A DNA stretch of 64,000 nucleotides from Methylotuvimicrobium sp. KM2 (GTDB taxonomy: Bacteria > Pseudomonadota > Gammaproteobacteria > Methylococcales > Methylomonadaceae): assembly GCF_038051925.1 (NCBI RefSeq), contig NZ_CP150634.1, forward strand, positions 1,736,001-1,800,000, given 5' to 3'. The position numbers were made by a program, and so were the translations under genes. Under the pieces are notes generated by a model that had not been told where the DNA came from, made no database searches, and saw only the letters and a list, made by a program, of their open reading frames with translations. Shown here piece by piece: positions 34,982 through 43,990 of this stretch; the stretch's first letter is position 1, and every line of letters starts with the position of its first letter.

Positions 34982-36559
34982 TTATGTCGCTGCCCTAGAG
35001 TCGGGTGAGATTTTGATTTTTTCTTTGCCTTCGAGATCGATCGTTTCGACAATGATATTGTTGTCTTGGGCGCTCAACATGAAATCGTGAATCGTTTCCA
35101 AAATATCGTAATCGATAAATTGGGCTTTTGAACCATCGATCACGATAGTGCAATTTTCTTCGACTTGATTAAAAAACTTTCTGAGCAAGGCGCGGTTCAA
35201 AAAACTCACATCCTTGTTCATCGTCAAGACATAGCGGTCTTTGGACCGAGTCATCGAGATCGAGGCATGATAGTTCGCGCGTATTACATAGTACAAGCCG
35301 ATGACGATACCGACCGTGATACCTTTCAACAGATCGGTTAATAAAATCGCAACGATCGTGATTACGAACGGTATCAATTGATTCCAGCCTTTGTGGAAAA
35401 ACTCTATGAACAGTTTCGGTTTCGCGAGTTTATAGCCGGTCTGTAACAATATCGCGGCCAGGCATGATAACGGGATGTCGTTCAAAAAGTTGGCGAAGAA
35501 CATCACGCTGACCAACAATGCCAAGCCATGCACGAATGAGGATACTCTGGTTTGGCCGCCGGCGTTGATGTTCGCCGCGCTGCGTACGATGACCGCGGTG
35601 ATTGGAATGCCACCGATCAAACCGCTGAGCATGTTGCCGACCCCTTGCGCTTTTAATTCGCGGTTGGTTGGCGCGACGCGTTTATATGGGTCCATCTTGT
35701 CGGCCGCTTCAAGGCTCAACAGCGTTTCCAAACTGGCAATGACGGCCATCGTGAACGCGATCGTATAGACCTGTGGATTGGCTAGAAAACTGAAATCGGG
35801 AAAGCTAAACAATTGCAAAAAGTCCTTTGGACTTTCCGTGACCGGCAGCGAGACCAAATGTTTGCTGCCGATGGCCCATTCAGGCGCCACACGAGAGGCG
35901 ACCGAGTTATAAGCGACACCCCAAATAACGGCCAACAAGGCGCCCGGAATCAACCTCAGGAAGGCGATACGCTTGATGAAATTGCTTTCCCAAAGGACTA
36001 ATAACAACAAGGCGACGACACTGACGATGGTTGCGCCCGGCGAAATCGAACTCACCGATTCGGCCAGCTGCTCGACTGTCGATAACGCGGTCTCCTGCAT
36101 ATAGCTTTCATCGCCTTCGAAACTGGCATCGTAGCCGATGGCATGGGGGATCTGTTTCATAATCAGAATCAAACCGATCGCCGCGAGCATGCCTTTGATA
36201 ACCGATGACGGAAAATAGGCGCCGATAACGCCGGCTCTCAAGAATCCCAAAATCAATTGAATGACGCCGGCCAATACGACCGCTGTCAAAAAGCCCGAAA
36301 AACTCCCGAGGGTTTCGATGGCGTTGAAGACGATCACCGTCAGGCCGGCAGCGGGTCCGGAGACGCTGAGCTGAGAGCCGCTTAGCCAGGCTACTACCAA
36401 ACCGCCGACCATGCCTGCGATCAGGCCGGAAAACAAGGGCGCGCCTGAAGCTAGTGCGACTCCTAGGCAGAGCGGCAAGGCCACCAAAAAAACGACGATT
36501 CCGGACGGAATGTCATGATGTAAATGCTTTATGTAATAATCGATATGTTTATGAATCAT
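34982..36559 (-). CDS. SulP-family anion transporter with STAS domain
   Basis: 525 residues. About 12-14 membrane segments with SulP marks: PSGIVVFLVALPLCLGVALASGAPLFSGLIAG at residues 18-50, GAYFPSSVIKGMLAAIG, and GIPITAVIVRSAANINAGGQTR. A short STAS domain follows (residues about 445-525; CTIVIDGSKAQFIDYDILE). SulP proteins carry sulfate, bicarbonate or other anions in exchange or with Na+. Next to a tandem UspA and near beta-carbonic anhydrase, the BicA-like bicarbonate role is the better guess, but sulfate is not excluded. Confidence 0.88.
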   Translation of the reverse strand: MIHKHIDYYIKHLHHDIPSGIVVFLVALPLCLGVALASGAPLFSGLIAGMVGGLVVAWLSGSQLSVSGPAAGLTVIVFNAIETLGSFSGFLTAVVLAGVIQLILGFLRAGVIGAYFPSSVIKGMLAAIGLILIMKQIPHAIGYDASFEGDESYMQETALSTVEQLAESVSSISPGATIVSVVALLLLVLWESNFIKRIAFLRLIPGALLAVIWGVAYNSVASRVAPEWAIGSKHLVSLPVTESPKDFLQLFSFPDFSFLANPQVYTIAFTMAVIASLETLLSLEAADKMDPYKRVAPTNRELKAQGVGNMLSGLIGGIPITAVIVRSAANINAGGQTRVSSFVHGLALLVSVMFFANFLNDIPLSCLAAILLQTGYKLAKPKLFIEFFHKGWNQLIPFVITIVAILLTDLLKGITVGIVIGLYYVIRANYHASISMTRSKDRYVLTMNKDVSFLNRALLRKFFNQVEENCTIVIDGSKAQFIDYDILETIHDFMLSAQDNNIIVETIDLEGKEKIKISPDSRAAT

Positions 36560-36634
36560 ATTGGCTGGATTCCTTAAATCGGGTTGGTGAGTCGCTTATG
36601 ACGAATGACCATTACAACGGTCGATCGTGTCTGG

Positions 36635-37528
36635 TCAAGCTTGGCTGTCGGGTTTAACCGCCATGATGGTGGTTTTTACCGCTCTGACCAGTGTGGCTGT
36701 TGTGCTACCCATCCCTAACAGGTGACTTAGGCCGGTCTTTCCCACTGTCGCCATGATTAGTAAGTCATAATGTTGCTCAGTGAGATTCTTGCAAATTGCA
36801 TGATGCGCCGAGTCGGACCCATGCACGGCGATACAGTTTACTTTGTCGCCAATTGCCGGCATGTACCGTTCGGCGGCGTCTTGTAATTTCGCCAGACATT
36901 CGGACCGGATGTTTTCGATTTGCTCCGCATTGAGATGTTCGTTGGCTATCGAGTGAAACAAATGTACTTCGGCTCCGGCAGCGAGTGCGACTTCCTGAGC
37001 ATAAGGAAAAGCGGCGTAGGAGCTTTGAGAAAAGTCCGTGGTGACTAGGATTTTTCGAATCGGACATAAGTCGGCGTCGTCCTCGACGATAATCACCGGG
37101 CGATGAGTCAAGCGCAATACTTTTTCGGCGACCGATCCTAAAAGCAGGCGAGAGAATCCTTTTCTACCATGGCTGCTCATGACCACTAGGTCGAATTGGC
37201 CCGATGCCTTGACGATGGCGTCAGGAGCATCATTATCATCTTCGACTAGGCAATCCGCCAAATAAGCTTGGTCGACGCTGTCCCCGGTAAAGGATGTCAA
37301 TGCGGCTCTCAACTCCTTTTGTATGGACAAAGGCTCGCCATGTAGATGCATGTCTCCATTCAAATAATGGAAACCATCCAGGTCCGAATACAAATCGTAA
37401 GCATGGAAAGGCGTAATCTTGCCGTCGAACAGCCGTGCGATTTCCTGAGCGACCGGAAATGCTCGCCGGCAATAGCCTGAGAAATCGACGGGGACGATGA
37501 TGTTGCATTGGTTTAATCTATTGTTCAT
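36635..37528 (-). CDS. Tandem universal stress protein
   Basis: 297 residues, two Usp domains: 1-150 (IIVPVDFSGYC... VMSSHGRKGFSRLLLGSVAEKVL) and 155-297 (ILVTTDFSQSS... IMATVGKTGLSHLLGMGSTTATL). The first keeps the full ATP-binding motif; the second has TVGKTGLSHLLGMGS. The ATG at 37528 begins MNNRLNQCNIIVPVDF; an upstream in-frame ATG would add 20 residues not seen in the family. It lies 75 nt before the SulP gene and may be its co-transcribed partner. Confidence 0.88.
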   Translation of the reverse strand: MNNRLNQCNIIVPVDFSGYCRRAFPVAQEIARLFDGKITPFHAYDLYSDLDGFHYLNGDMHLHGEPLSIQKELRAALTSFTGDSVDQAYLADCLVEDDNDAPDAIVKASGQFDLVVMSSHGRKGFSRLLLGSVAEKVLRLTHRPVIIVEDDADLCPIRKILVTTDFSQSSYAAFPYAQEVALAAGAEVHLFHSIANEHLNAEQIENIRSECLAKLQDAAERYMPAIGDKVNCIAVHGSDSAHHAICKNLTEQHYDLLIMATVGKTGLSHLLGMGSTTATLVRAVKTTIMAVKPDSQA

Positions 37529-37900
37529 GAAATTCTCGCTCTTGCATAATTCGGATGGTTGGCTGATTTGAACTGAGGAAAAACTCAAAATGATTTTGCC
37601 TCGTTCTTGTACCGGTAAAGTATGGGCAATCGCCGTCCGCTTGCCGAATTTCTCGACCGGATTGTCGGACCTGCAGCTTAGATCGAGCGGCTTGATTTGT
37701 TTCGTTTAGCGCCGTCATCAGGCCAGTGTATTTAAAAAAGCATTGTCCGATTTAACCCAGCTTTAACAAGTGTAGTGCCTACCGCCTATGATATTGAAAT
37801 GAAATAATTAAAAATCATGCCAAATTAAACTTTGTAGTGCCACAAAATTAATTATTGTATATTAATAAACAACTTATTGGCGATAAATGTTAAGGCTGGG
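37529..37900. other. 372-bp AT-rich gap
   Basis: I see no gene or repeat family here. The sequence is AT-rich between 37780 and 37880 and probably holds the promoter of the UspA-SulP unit. AACCCAGC near 37758 and GCTGGGTT near 37890 form only a weak distant pair. Confidence 0.5.
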
Positions 37901-38551
37901 TTAAGCCGCCGCTTCAGTATAATCATATTTGAATATTGGTTCGATTTCTTGTCCGGGTTCCATAGAAATTAATGTTTTCAACAAGCCGTCGGAAAGGCCG
38001 TAGACCCAGCCATGTATAACAGGACGATTCTCTTCATGCCAGGCTTGTTGAATAATGGAGGTGTAAGCCAGTGTTTTAACCTGTTCGATAACATTTAATT
38101 CAACCAATCGATCGATACGTTCTTGTTCGGTTGCTAGCGCATTGACCTCTTTTTGATGGAGTCGGTAAACATTTTTGATATGCATTAACCATTTATTAGT
38201 CAATACCAAGTCGGTGCTTTGATTATTGAGAGCGGCTTTAACTCCTCCGCAGTTGTAATGACCGCAAACGATAATGTGCTTGACTTTCAGCACGGCTACC
38301 GCATATTGCAAGACACTTAAGCAGTTGAAGTCTGTTGCCACCATTTGATTGGCAATGTTGCGATGAATGAACATTTCGCCGGGTTCGGCATTCACAATGA
38401 GTTCCGCTGGAACACGGCTATCCGAACAGCCGATCCAAAGGAATTCGGGTTTTTGCTCATTTGCAAGATGTTTAAAAAAATTGGGATCTATCTCTTGCTT
38501 GTCAGAAGCCCATTTTTTGTTTCTCATTAACAGCTTTTCGAATGATTTCAT
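37901..38551 (-). CDS. can: Beta-class carbonic anhydrase
   Basis: 216 residues. Zn ligands Cys42, His98 and Cys101, with the Asp44-Arg46 pair in CSDSR, occupy the same residue numbers as in E. coli Can; HYNCGG is the second motif. It interconverts CO2 and bicarbonate in the cytoplasm. In a methanotroph bicarbonate feeds carboxylases and cyanase. The same strand and nearness to SulP suggests inorganic carbon handling, though 372 bp separate it from the UspA gene. Confidence 0.95.
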   Translation of the reverse strand: MKSFEKLLMRNKKWASDKQEIDPNFFKHLANEQKPEFLWIGCSDSRVPAELIVNAEPGEMFIHRNIANQMVATDFNCLSVLQYAVAVLKVKHIIVCGHYNCGGVKAALNNQSTDLVLTNKWLMHIKNVYRLHQKEVNALATEQERIDRLVELNVIEQVKTLAYTSIIQQAWHEENRPVIHGWVYGLSDGLLKTLISMEPGQEIEPIFKYDYTEAAA

Positions 38552-39101
38552 AGTTTCCGCCTTGCTGTATGCAATTGCCTGTAGTTGAAGATTGTAACGC
38601 TTCGAGCTGTCTAATCCGGATGCTATAGCTTATTGATTTATCGGCTTAACAATGACAAGACAGAAAGTCCTTATTTTCTCTTTACTGCTTTTCGTCTCGT
38701 TTTGTTCGAAGCAAAGAGCAGGGAATCCATACTTTGAGAGATTCCAAGGCTTTGGTCACCGGTCGCTTAAATTCTTAAAGGTCGATACTGTGAAAAAGAA
38801 TTTTTGGGGCAGCGCTCGCTTTTTGTTAAATCAATAAACTAGACTTGTCGGATTCAATCCAGCAAAAACCGAATCGTTACAATCACATTTTTTATGGTTC
38901 AAACCAATCGCATCTAAATGCGCTAATCGGATCTAATGATGACCGGTAGTTTGGCTTGGAAGGTATTGTATCGATACTACCTTTCAGAATCCTTTCAATT
39001 TAACTATGTTAATTTTTAATCGAGGTTTTGCTATTAGAAATGAGTAGGCTATGTTCGCGCGAGCAGTTGAAACGGTTATCTGCCCTACTAAATAAGCCAT
39101 T

Positions 39102-39400
39102 TATACCTTTCGCACTTCAAATTTCGGCAGTGCCGGGGAGGCTTCGGGGTGCTCGGTAAAGGCTTTGCCAGCATGGAGCTGGCATAGAGCATGGACGAAT
39201 TCACCCAGCCCCTAAATTCCATAAGCCATTGGCCATGGTTAACTATCTTGGATAATTTAGGTGCTGGGTTCATAAATCCATGTAACTCAGCAATTGCCGA
39301 GAAGCAAAAATCTGCAAGCGCCATGGATGGCGTGAATGCAGATTTTGCAGGAGCAAAAATCTGCCCTGCCGCCGACATCTGTCAATCGAGCAACCGTGCC
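39102..39400. repeat. Family C/D unit with nested B element
   Basis: Begins TATACCTTTCGCACTTCAAA like the D end, passes GCCAGCATGGAGCTGGC (hairpin) and reaches the B element at 39204, then AAATCCATGTAACTCAGC and two AGCAAAAATCTGC hairpins, and ends GCCGACATCTGTCAATCGAG. The right D end is not clear. Confidence 0.72.
39204..39268. mobile_element. Family B 65-bp hairpin element, copy 3
   Basis: CCCAGCCCCTAAATT..AATTTAGGTGCTGGG; one mismatch in the left arm. Flanked on both sides by TTCA. Same orientation as copy 2. Confidence 0.83.
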
Positions 39401-39927
39401 CTTCGTTCAACAATTTGCTAAATATTTTGAAAAAAGCAAGTTATTTAGATCTATATCCTTTGATTTCTGCTGACTTTGAGTTCAAATGGGTATCAACCAT
39501 TAACGCGAACATAGCCAGTGAGTATGCTATTTGATGTCGGGCATTGTTTTTACCCTAAAAAGAGCTGTTGAGAGCTTTAAGCTGCAGATCGCACTTCGTC
39601 TGCGCTCAGCGCGAACGCTCTACAACACATGCCAATGCGTTTATTTGCAGGTTTATTGATTCATGATGGCTATAAGCTATAAAGAGTTAAATACGAAATT
39701 TTTGCGTATTTTCATCCTGGACTTTTCCTCGATAATTATTTCAAGAACTTCTACTGAGTTGCGTAAAAAAAGGTGAGTATGCCCGACCACTGTATAATCG
39801 TTGTATAGGAATTTTAGCGATGTTATAGGTCATTGTTATGTAATGGTAAAATGATGGTGGTTTATTTGGCTGTTTGACGGATTTTTTTTCGCTTTCGCTT
39901 TATCGTTTTGTTTATGCTTTAACTATT

Positions 39928-40608
39928 ATGAATATTTTATTGATCGAAGATGATTCCGTTCTTACTGACGGATTGATTCACACGCTTAAAAAAACCGGTT
40001 ACGTTGTTACCGCCACCAAAAGCGGGCGTTATGCCGAACAATTGATTGAAGCACAAGATTTCGATTTGATTGTACTGGACTTGGGGTTGCCCGATATGGA
40101 CGGTTTAGAACTATTGCGAAAATTTCGTAGCAGTAAGATTTCGTTGCCGATTTTGATTTTAACGGCAAGGGAAAGTATGAACGACCGCATCGAAGGTATT
40201 CGTCAAGGCGCGGACGACTACATGACCAAACCTTTCGAACTAATGGAGTTGGAAGCGCGTATTCACGCATTGATCAGGCGTTGTTATGGAGGCTTCAGCC
40301 ATACCATCGAAGTGGGACGTCTTTCGCTCGATACTCAAAATAATCAAGTTTCCGCGGATGGGCAGTTACTGGTGTTATCGGCTCGTGAAGCGGCGGTTCT
40401 CGAAATTTTGTTGTTACAAGCGGGCAAAGTGGTTTGCAAGGACCGTATCGCGCAGCGCTTGTCGGCGGACGGCGATGCATTGGCCGATAATGCGATCGAA
40501 GTATATGTGCACCGCGTTCGAAAACGCATCGAACCTTATGATGCCGTTATACGGACCGTACGGGGCTTAGGATACTTACTGGAGACAGGTAGCGATGGAG
40601 CAAAATAG
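39928..40608 (+). CDS. OmpR-family response regulator
   Basis: 226 residues. Receiver 1-115 with acidic EDD at 7-9, phospho-acceptor Asp51 and KPF; winged-helix DNA-binding domain 125-220 (VLSAREAAVLEILLLQAGKVVCKD... VYVHRVRKRIEP). Similar to QseB/TctD/PmrA regulators. The ATG at 39928 begins MNILLIEDD; the ORF extends further upstream, but those residues are not family-like. It overlaps the sensor gene by 14 nt. Confidence 0.92.
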   Translation: MNILLIEDDSVLTDGLIHTLKKTGYVVTATKSGRYAEQLIEAQDFDLIVLDLGLPDMDGLELLRKFRSSKISLPILILTARESMNDRIEGIRQGADDYMTKPFELMELEARIHALIRRCYGGFSHTIEVGRLSLDTQNNQVSADGQLLVLSAREAAVLEILLLQAGKVVCKDRIAQRLSADGDALADNAIEVYVHRVRKRIEPYDAVIRTVRGLGYLLETGSDGAK

Positions 40609-41974
40609 AACGCTAAGAACCGAAATATTGATTCGGTTAATTACGCCGGTTTTGTTGTTTGTCGTATTTGAAGCCGTCAGTTCCTATTACGTTACGCGGC
40701 ATTATGTCGATGAAGCTTACGATCGATGGCTATTGGATTCTGCAGGTTCTTTGGTGCAGGAAATCAAAGTTAGTGATAATTTGATTGTCGCGGAATTACC
40801 TCCAGCTGCGTTAACTATTTTTAAATGGGATGAATTAGACAAGACTTATTTTAAGATTATCGCTGAAAATCAAGGCATGATTGCTGGAGATAGCTTCGTT
40901 CCCGAACCTTTCGATGAATCGACCGATTGGTCGTCGCCGGTTTTTTTCAATGATACGGTTCGAGGCGAGTCGGTACGAGGAGTTTCTATCCTTGTCGCGC
41001 GGAAAGACCTTCCGGAAATCGTATTCGTGCATGTTGCCGAGACGCTTAACAAGCGCCGCAACATGATGATGGATATTTTATTGGCCGATTTGATACCGCC
41101 GATTTTTTTAGCGATTTTTATTGGTTTTTATATGCGCAAGGCCGTTTATCGAGGCTTGAACCCTTTACGCGAATTGGCCGATGAAATTGCCATGCGCTCC
41201 CCGAAAGACTTGAGTCCAATCCCTGAAGCACATGTTTTTGCCGAAGTGCGGATCTTGACCGATACCATTAATGGTTTGTTGAAGCGCTTGGACGGCGCGA
41301 TCGCTTCTCAGCAACGCTTTATCGCCAATGCCGCGCATCAACTTCGTACGCCGCTGGCCGGGCTGAAATTGCAATCGGAAAGAGCGTTACGGGAAGATGA
41401 CATGGCGGCAATGAAGCCGGCTTTACTGCAAATTCAAAGCAGTGCCGACAGGGTTTCTCATATCATCTCTCAGCTTTTGGCCTTAGCCAAATCGGGGGCA
41501 ATTGAAAGCGGACTACTATTGGCAAAGTTCGATCTATTGTCGTTGGTGAGGGAAGTCAGTAGCGAATGGGTTCCTAAGGCTTTGCAAAATGATATCGAAC
41601 TCAGTTTCGAAGGTCCTAAACAACCGGTTTATATCAATGGCAACGAAATTTTAATTCGCGAGTTGTTGGTCAATCTTCTCGATAACGCGGTCTGTTATGG
41701 GCGAGAGAACGGTAACATAATCGTAAGGCTTAAGCCGGGGCCTTCGCCTACGTTGACTGTCGAGGACGATGGGCCGGGTATACCGGCATCCGAAATGGAT
41801 AAAATCTTCGAGCGATTTTATCGAATTCCCGGAAGTCCTGGAGATGGTTGCGGGTTAGGGCTTCCTATTGTTAAGGAAATTGCCGACTTACATCAAGCGG
41901 AGCTGTTTCTCGGCACTTCGCCAGGCAAGGGTGGGACGAAAGCCGATGTGGTGTTCAAGCAAGCGTCGATTTAA
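40595..41974 (+). CDS. Sensor histidine kinase, TctE/QseC type
   Basis: 459 residues. N-terminal helix (15-32), a periplasmic domain (33-160) of the 2CSK_N type, second helix (163-180), HAMP-like linker, His248 in NAAHQLRTPL, and an HATPase with NLLDNAVCYG, DDGPGIP and GCGLGLPIV. It is the partner of the regulator at 39928. Signals of this family are often organic acids or adrenergic-like signals; the target here is not known. It converges with the DUF3300 gene, 16 nt apart. Confidence 0.92.
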   Translation: MEQNRTLRTEILIRLITPVLLFVVFEAVSSYYVTRHYVDEAYDRWLLDSAGSLVQEIKVSDNLIVAELPPAALTIFKWDELDKTYFKIIAENQGMIAGDSFVPEPFDESTDWSSPVFFNDTVRGESVRGVSILVARKDLPEIVFVHVAETLNKRRNMMMDILLADLIPPIFLAIFIGFYMRKAVYRGLNPLRELADEIAMRSPKDLSPIPEAHVFAEVRILTDTINGLLKRLDGAIASQQRFIANAAHQLRTPLAGLKLQSERALREDDMAAMKPALLQIQSSADRVSHIISQLLALAKSGAIESGLLLAKFDLLSLVREVSSEWVPKALQNDIELSFEGPKQPVYINGNEILIRELLVNLLDNAVCYGRENGNIIVRLKPGPSPTLTVEDDGPGIPASEMDKIFERFYRIPGSPGDGCGLGLPIVKEIADLHQAELFLGTSPGKGGTKADVVFKQASI

Positions 41975-41990
41975 GAGTTAAGAGGAATAG

Positions 41991-43748
41991 TTAATTCGAT
42001 GATTCTCGTCGCCTGGACGACCTGCCAGAGGAATAATTGCCTGAGTCGCCGCGGCTATTGTAACTGTTTGAGGATCGATAACGCGCACCTGTCGATGCGC
42101 CGCTTCTATCGCGATTAACAGTCGTTGAGAAAGACGGACGGTGGTTTTCGGATCTCGTTACGCGTCCGTTACCGGGGGGGCGGGTTCGTTGACGTTCTGG
42201 TGAAACAGCTGGAGACGATGGGCCGAATGAACTGGCACGTCTATTTTGAAACGTTGTCCCGCTAGACATTTGACGCCGGGAATCTTGGTTTCGATTCGCT
42301 TCACGGTTAGGGGCGCTAGAGCGTCGTTGCGTAGGAAAATTCCCGGTTTCGCGGTTTGAAGAGATATCGGAGGTCGTTCGCCGCGAAGAAGATTCCCGGC
42401 GTCGCGCATTGTCACGACTATAGCTACTGTTTTGCCTGCGGGTATTGCCGGATGAAGCGCTTTGAGCGCTGGAGCCGGAATTGCGCGAACTTGATTCGCT
42501 TGCTAAGCTGTTTGGCGAAATATTGCTGGATTGGCGCCAACGCTCTCTTGTTGACATTCTGTCGGTGTCGGAGCGGTTATTTCTTCGTCCGGTGCTTTGG
42601 GGCTTCGCTCGATCGTCATGACTTTGCGTGTTTGCAAAACCGCTCCGATCTCGATTGCGCCGGTCGGATGGAGTCGGGTTTGTGCCATTAGTGCGCCAGC
42701 GCTCTCTTGTCGACACTCTGTCGTTGTCGGAGCGGTTATTTCTCCGTCCGGTGCTTTGGGCTGTTGCTCGGCTGTCATGATTTCGCGTGGCTGCATAACT
42801 GCTCCAGCCATGGCTGCGCCGCCCGAATTGAGGCCGGTTTATGTTATCGGTGCGATCGAATTTATTTCGGCGGGTATCGGCATAGCCGTTACCGGAACGT
42901 CTGGATGTGCCGAATTGCCGCTGCAGCGAATCATGACGATAGGCAACGCCTCGGCGGTGATTCGAATTATGCCGCCATCTAGGATAGTCGGCGTAACGGA
43001 TATGTCTTCCTGAAACGAAATGCGGCCTGTGATAGTAGTTATGCCGGCGGTGGACAACCACGGTCTGGCGTCGATACCAGTCGAAACTGCTGAAAAAAAA
43101 TCCCGGCGATACGAAGATGCCGCGTCCCCAGCCCCAGTTAAAACCTAGATTCAAATGAATGCCGGGCGGCGGCCCCCAATAAACAGGAGCGTAACCGGGC
43201 CACCACCATGAACCGTAAACGACCTGTGGATTATAATAAGGCACATAGACGACTTGAGGGTTGGCAGGTTCGATAACGATAACTTGATTTTCGCGTACGA
43301 CTCGCGCATTGTTTGTCGAATTGAGATTGCCTGCCTCATAGGCTCGTTGCCGCAGGTTCTGAACGCTATCCATGACTTGCGCTTCTTGAAATAAAAACGC
43401 GTCACCGAGCGCTCGCGTCCAATTCAAGTCTTCATTCATTCGGTTTAGGATTTCCGGAAATGCAACCAAGGCTTTGACGCTGGGGTCCCAGGCTTGATGT
43501 TCGACGGCAGTCACAGCCTGTTCGCCTTCGAGACCCGGATTGGCTGCCGACCAACGGGCCGCTTCGACGACTTCTAAAGGGTAGGTGGCCGCCACCAGTA
43601 TTTGCGATAATAGCACGTCCGGATATAATGCGATCGGCGCCAGCATTTGGTCGAGTTCGGCCTGGCTGAAAGCCGGATTCTCTTGTTGAGCGGATGCGGT
43701 CGGCACGTAAGACATTAACGCGACAAGCAGCATGATAATCGTTTTCAT
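41991..43748 (-). CDS. DUF3300 exported protein with Arg/Ser/Asn-rich tail
   Basis: 585 residues. Signal peptide (1-21, cleavage after SAQ or ASA), DUF3300 domain (about 25-190: FSQAELDQMLAPIALYPDVLLSQIL; VYVPYYNPQVVYG), a Trp/Gly-rich part, then about 350 residues of low complexity with repeated STGRRNNRSD and STRERWR. Two units with a 53-residue period (159 bp) are tandem. Charged disordered tails of this kind may bind nucleic acid or cell wall; function unknown. No catalytic motif seen. Confidence 0.85.
   Translation of the reverse strand: MKTIIMLLVALMSYVPTASAQQENPAFSQAELDQMLAPIALYPDVLLSQILVAATYPLEVVEAARWSAANPGLEGEQAVTAVEHQAWDPSVKALVAFPEILNRMNEDLNWTRALGDAFLFQEAQVMDSVQNLRQRAYEAGNLNSTNNARVVRENQVIVIEPANPQVVYVPYYNPQVVYGSWWWPGYAPVYWGPPPGIHLNLGFNWGWGRGIFVSPGFFFSSFDWYRRQTVVVHRRHNYYHRPHFVSGRHIRYADYPRWRHNSNHRRGVAYRHDSLQRQFGTSRRSGNGYADTRRNKFDRTDNINRPQFGRRSHGWSSYAATRNHDSRATAQSTGRRNNRSDNDRVSTRERWRTNGTNPTPSDRRNRDRSGFANTQSHDDRAKPQSTGRRNNRSDTDRMSTRERWRQSSNISPNSLASESSSRNSGSSAQSASSGNTRRQNSSYSRDNARRRESSSRRTTSDISSNRETGNFPTQRRSSAPNREANRNQDSRRQMSSGTTFQNRRASSFGPSSPAVSPERQRTRPPGNGRVTRSENHRPSFSTTVNRDRSGASTGARYRSSNSYNSRGDSGNYSSGRSSRRRESSN
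42534..42790. repeat. 159-bp tandem duplication inside the DUF3300 gene
   Basis: GCGCCAACGCTCTCTTGTTG at 42534 and GCGCCAGCGCTCTCTTGTCG at 42693, then GTCGGAGCGGTTATTTCT in both. The period is 159 bp, in frame, 53 codons. Confidence 0.88.
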
Positions 43749-43903
43749 CGTATATGCCTCCAGGCTTGGGCCTTGGCGGGTTGGGCAGGGAAGGTAAGTG
43801 ATCGAAGGAGGTCGGTGTCGGTCAATTTCCCCGCGTTTGGGTAATTGTTACATTTGACGCTTAATCTCTGCTGAATAAGGAGCGCAACCGACGCCTTCGT
43901 CGT

Positions 43904-43927
43904 CCCTCACCTAACGCTAGGTGAGGG
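43904..43927. repeat. Short hairpin CCCTCACCTA..TAGGTGAGGG, copy 2
   Basis: Identical to 15230-15253. Lies between the 3' end of the RND gene and the start of the DUF3300 gene. Confidence 0.7.
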
Positions 43928-43990
43928 AAAGCCGGCGTCGTTCAAGTTGCCGTTGTCCTTTTTCGAAGTCTGCAACCGTCCCGCAGAGAG

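Larger units (their letters stand above)
38552..39927. other. 1.4-kb gap without a convincing gene
   Basis: Longest gene-free stretch of the window. It has a C/D unit with a nested B element (39102-39400), the short shared motif TTAACGCGAACATAG (also near 13140) at about 39500, a GCGC hairpin near 39600, and a TATAAT (39793-39798) that may be a -10 box for the two-component pair. A 61-codon ORF at 38652-38837 has a hydrophobic start but no ribosome site. Confidence 0.65.

Noticed and set aside
38652..38837. 61-codon ORF with hydrophobic, lipoprotein-like start
   Set aside because: No ribosome site before the ATG, no recognisable family, and it lies in a long gene-free gap. Not enough to call a gene.
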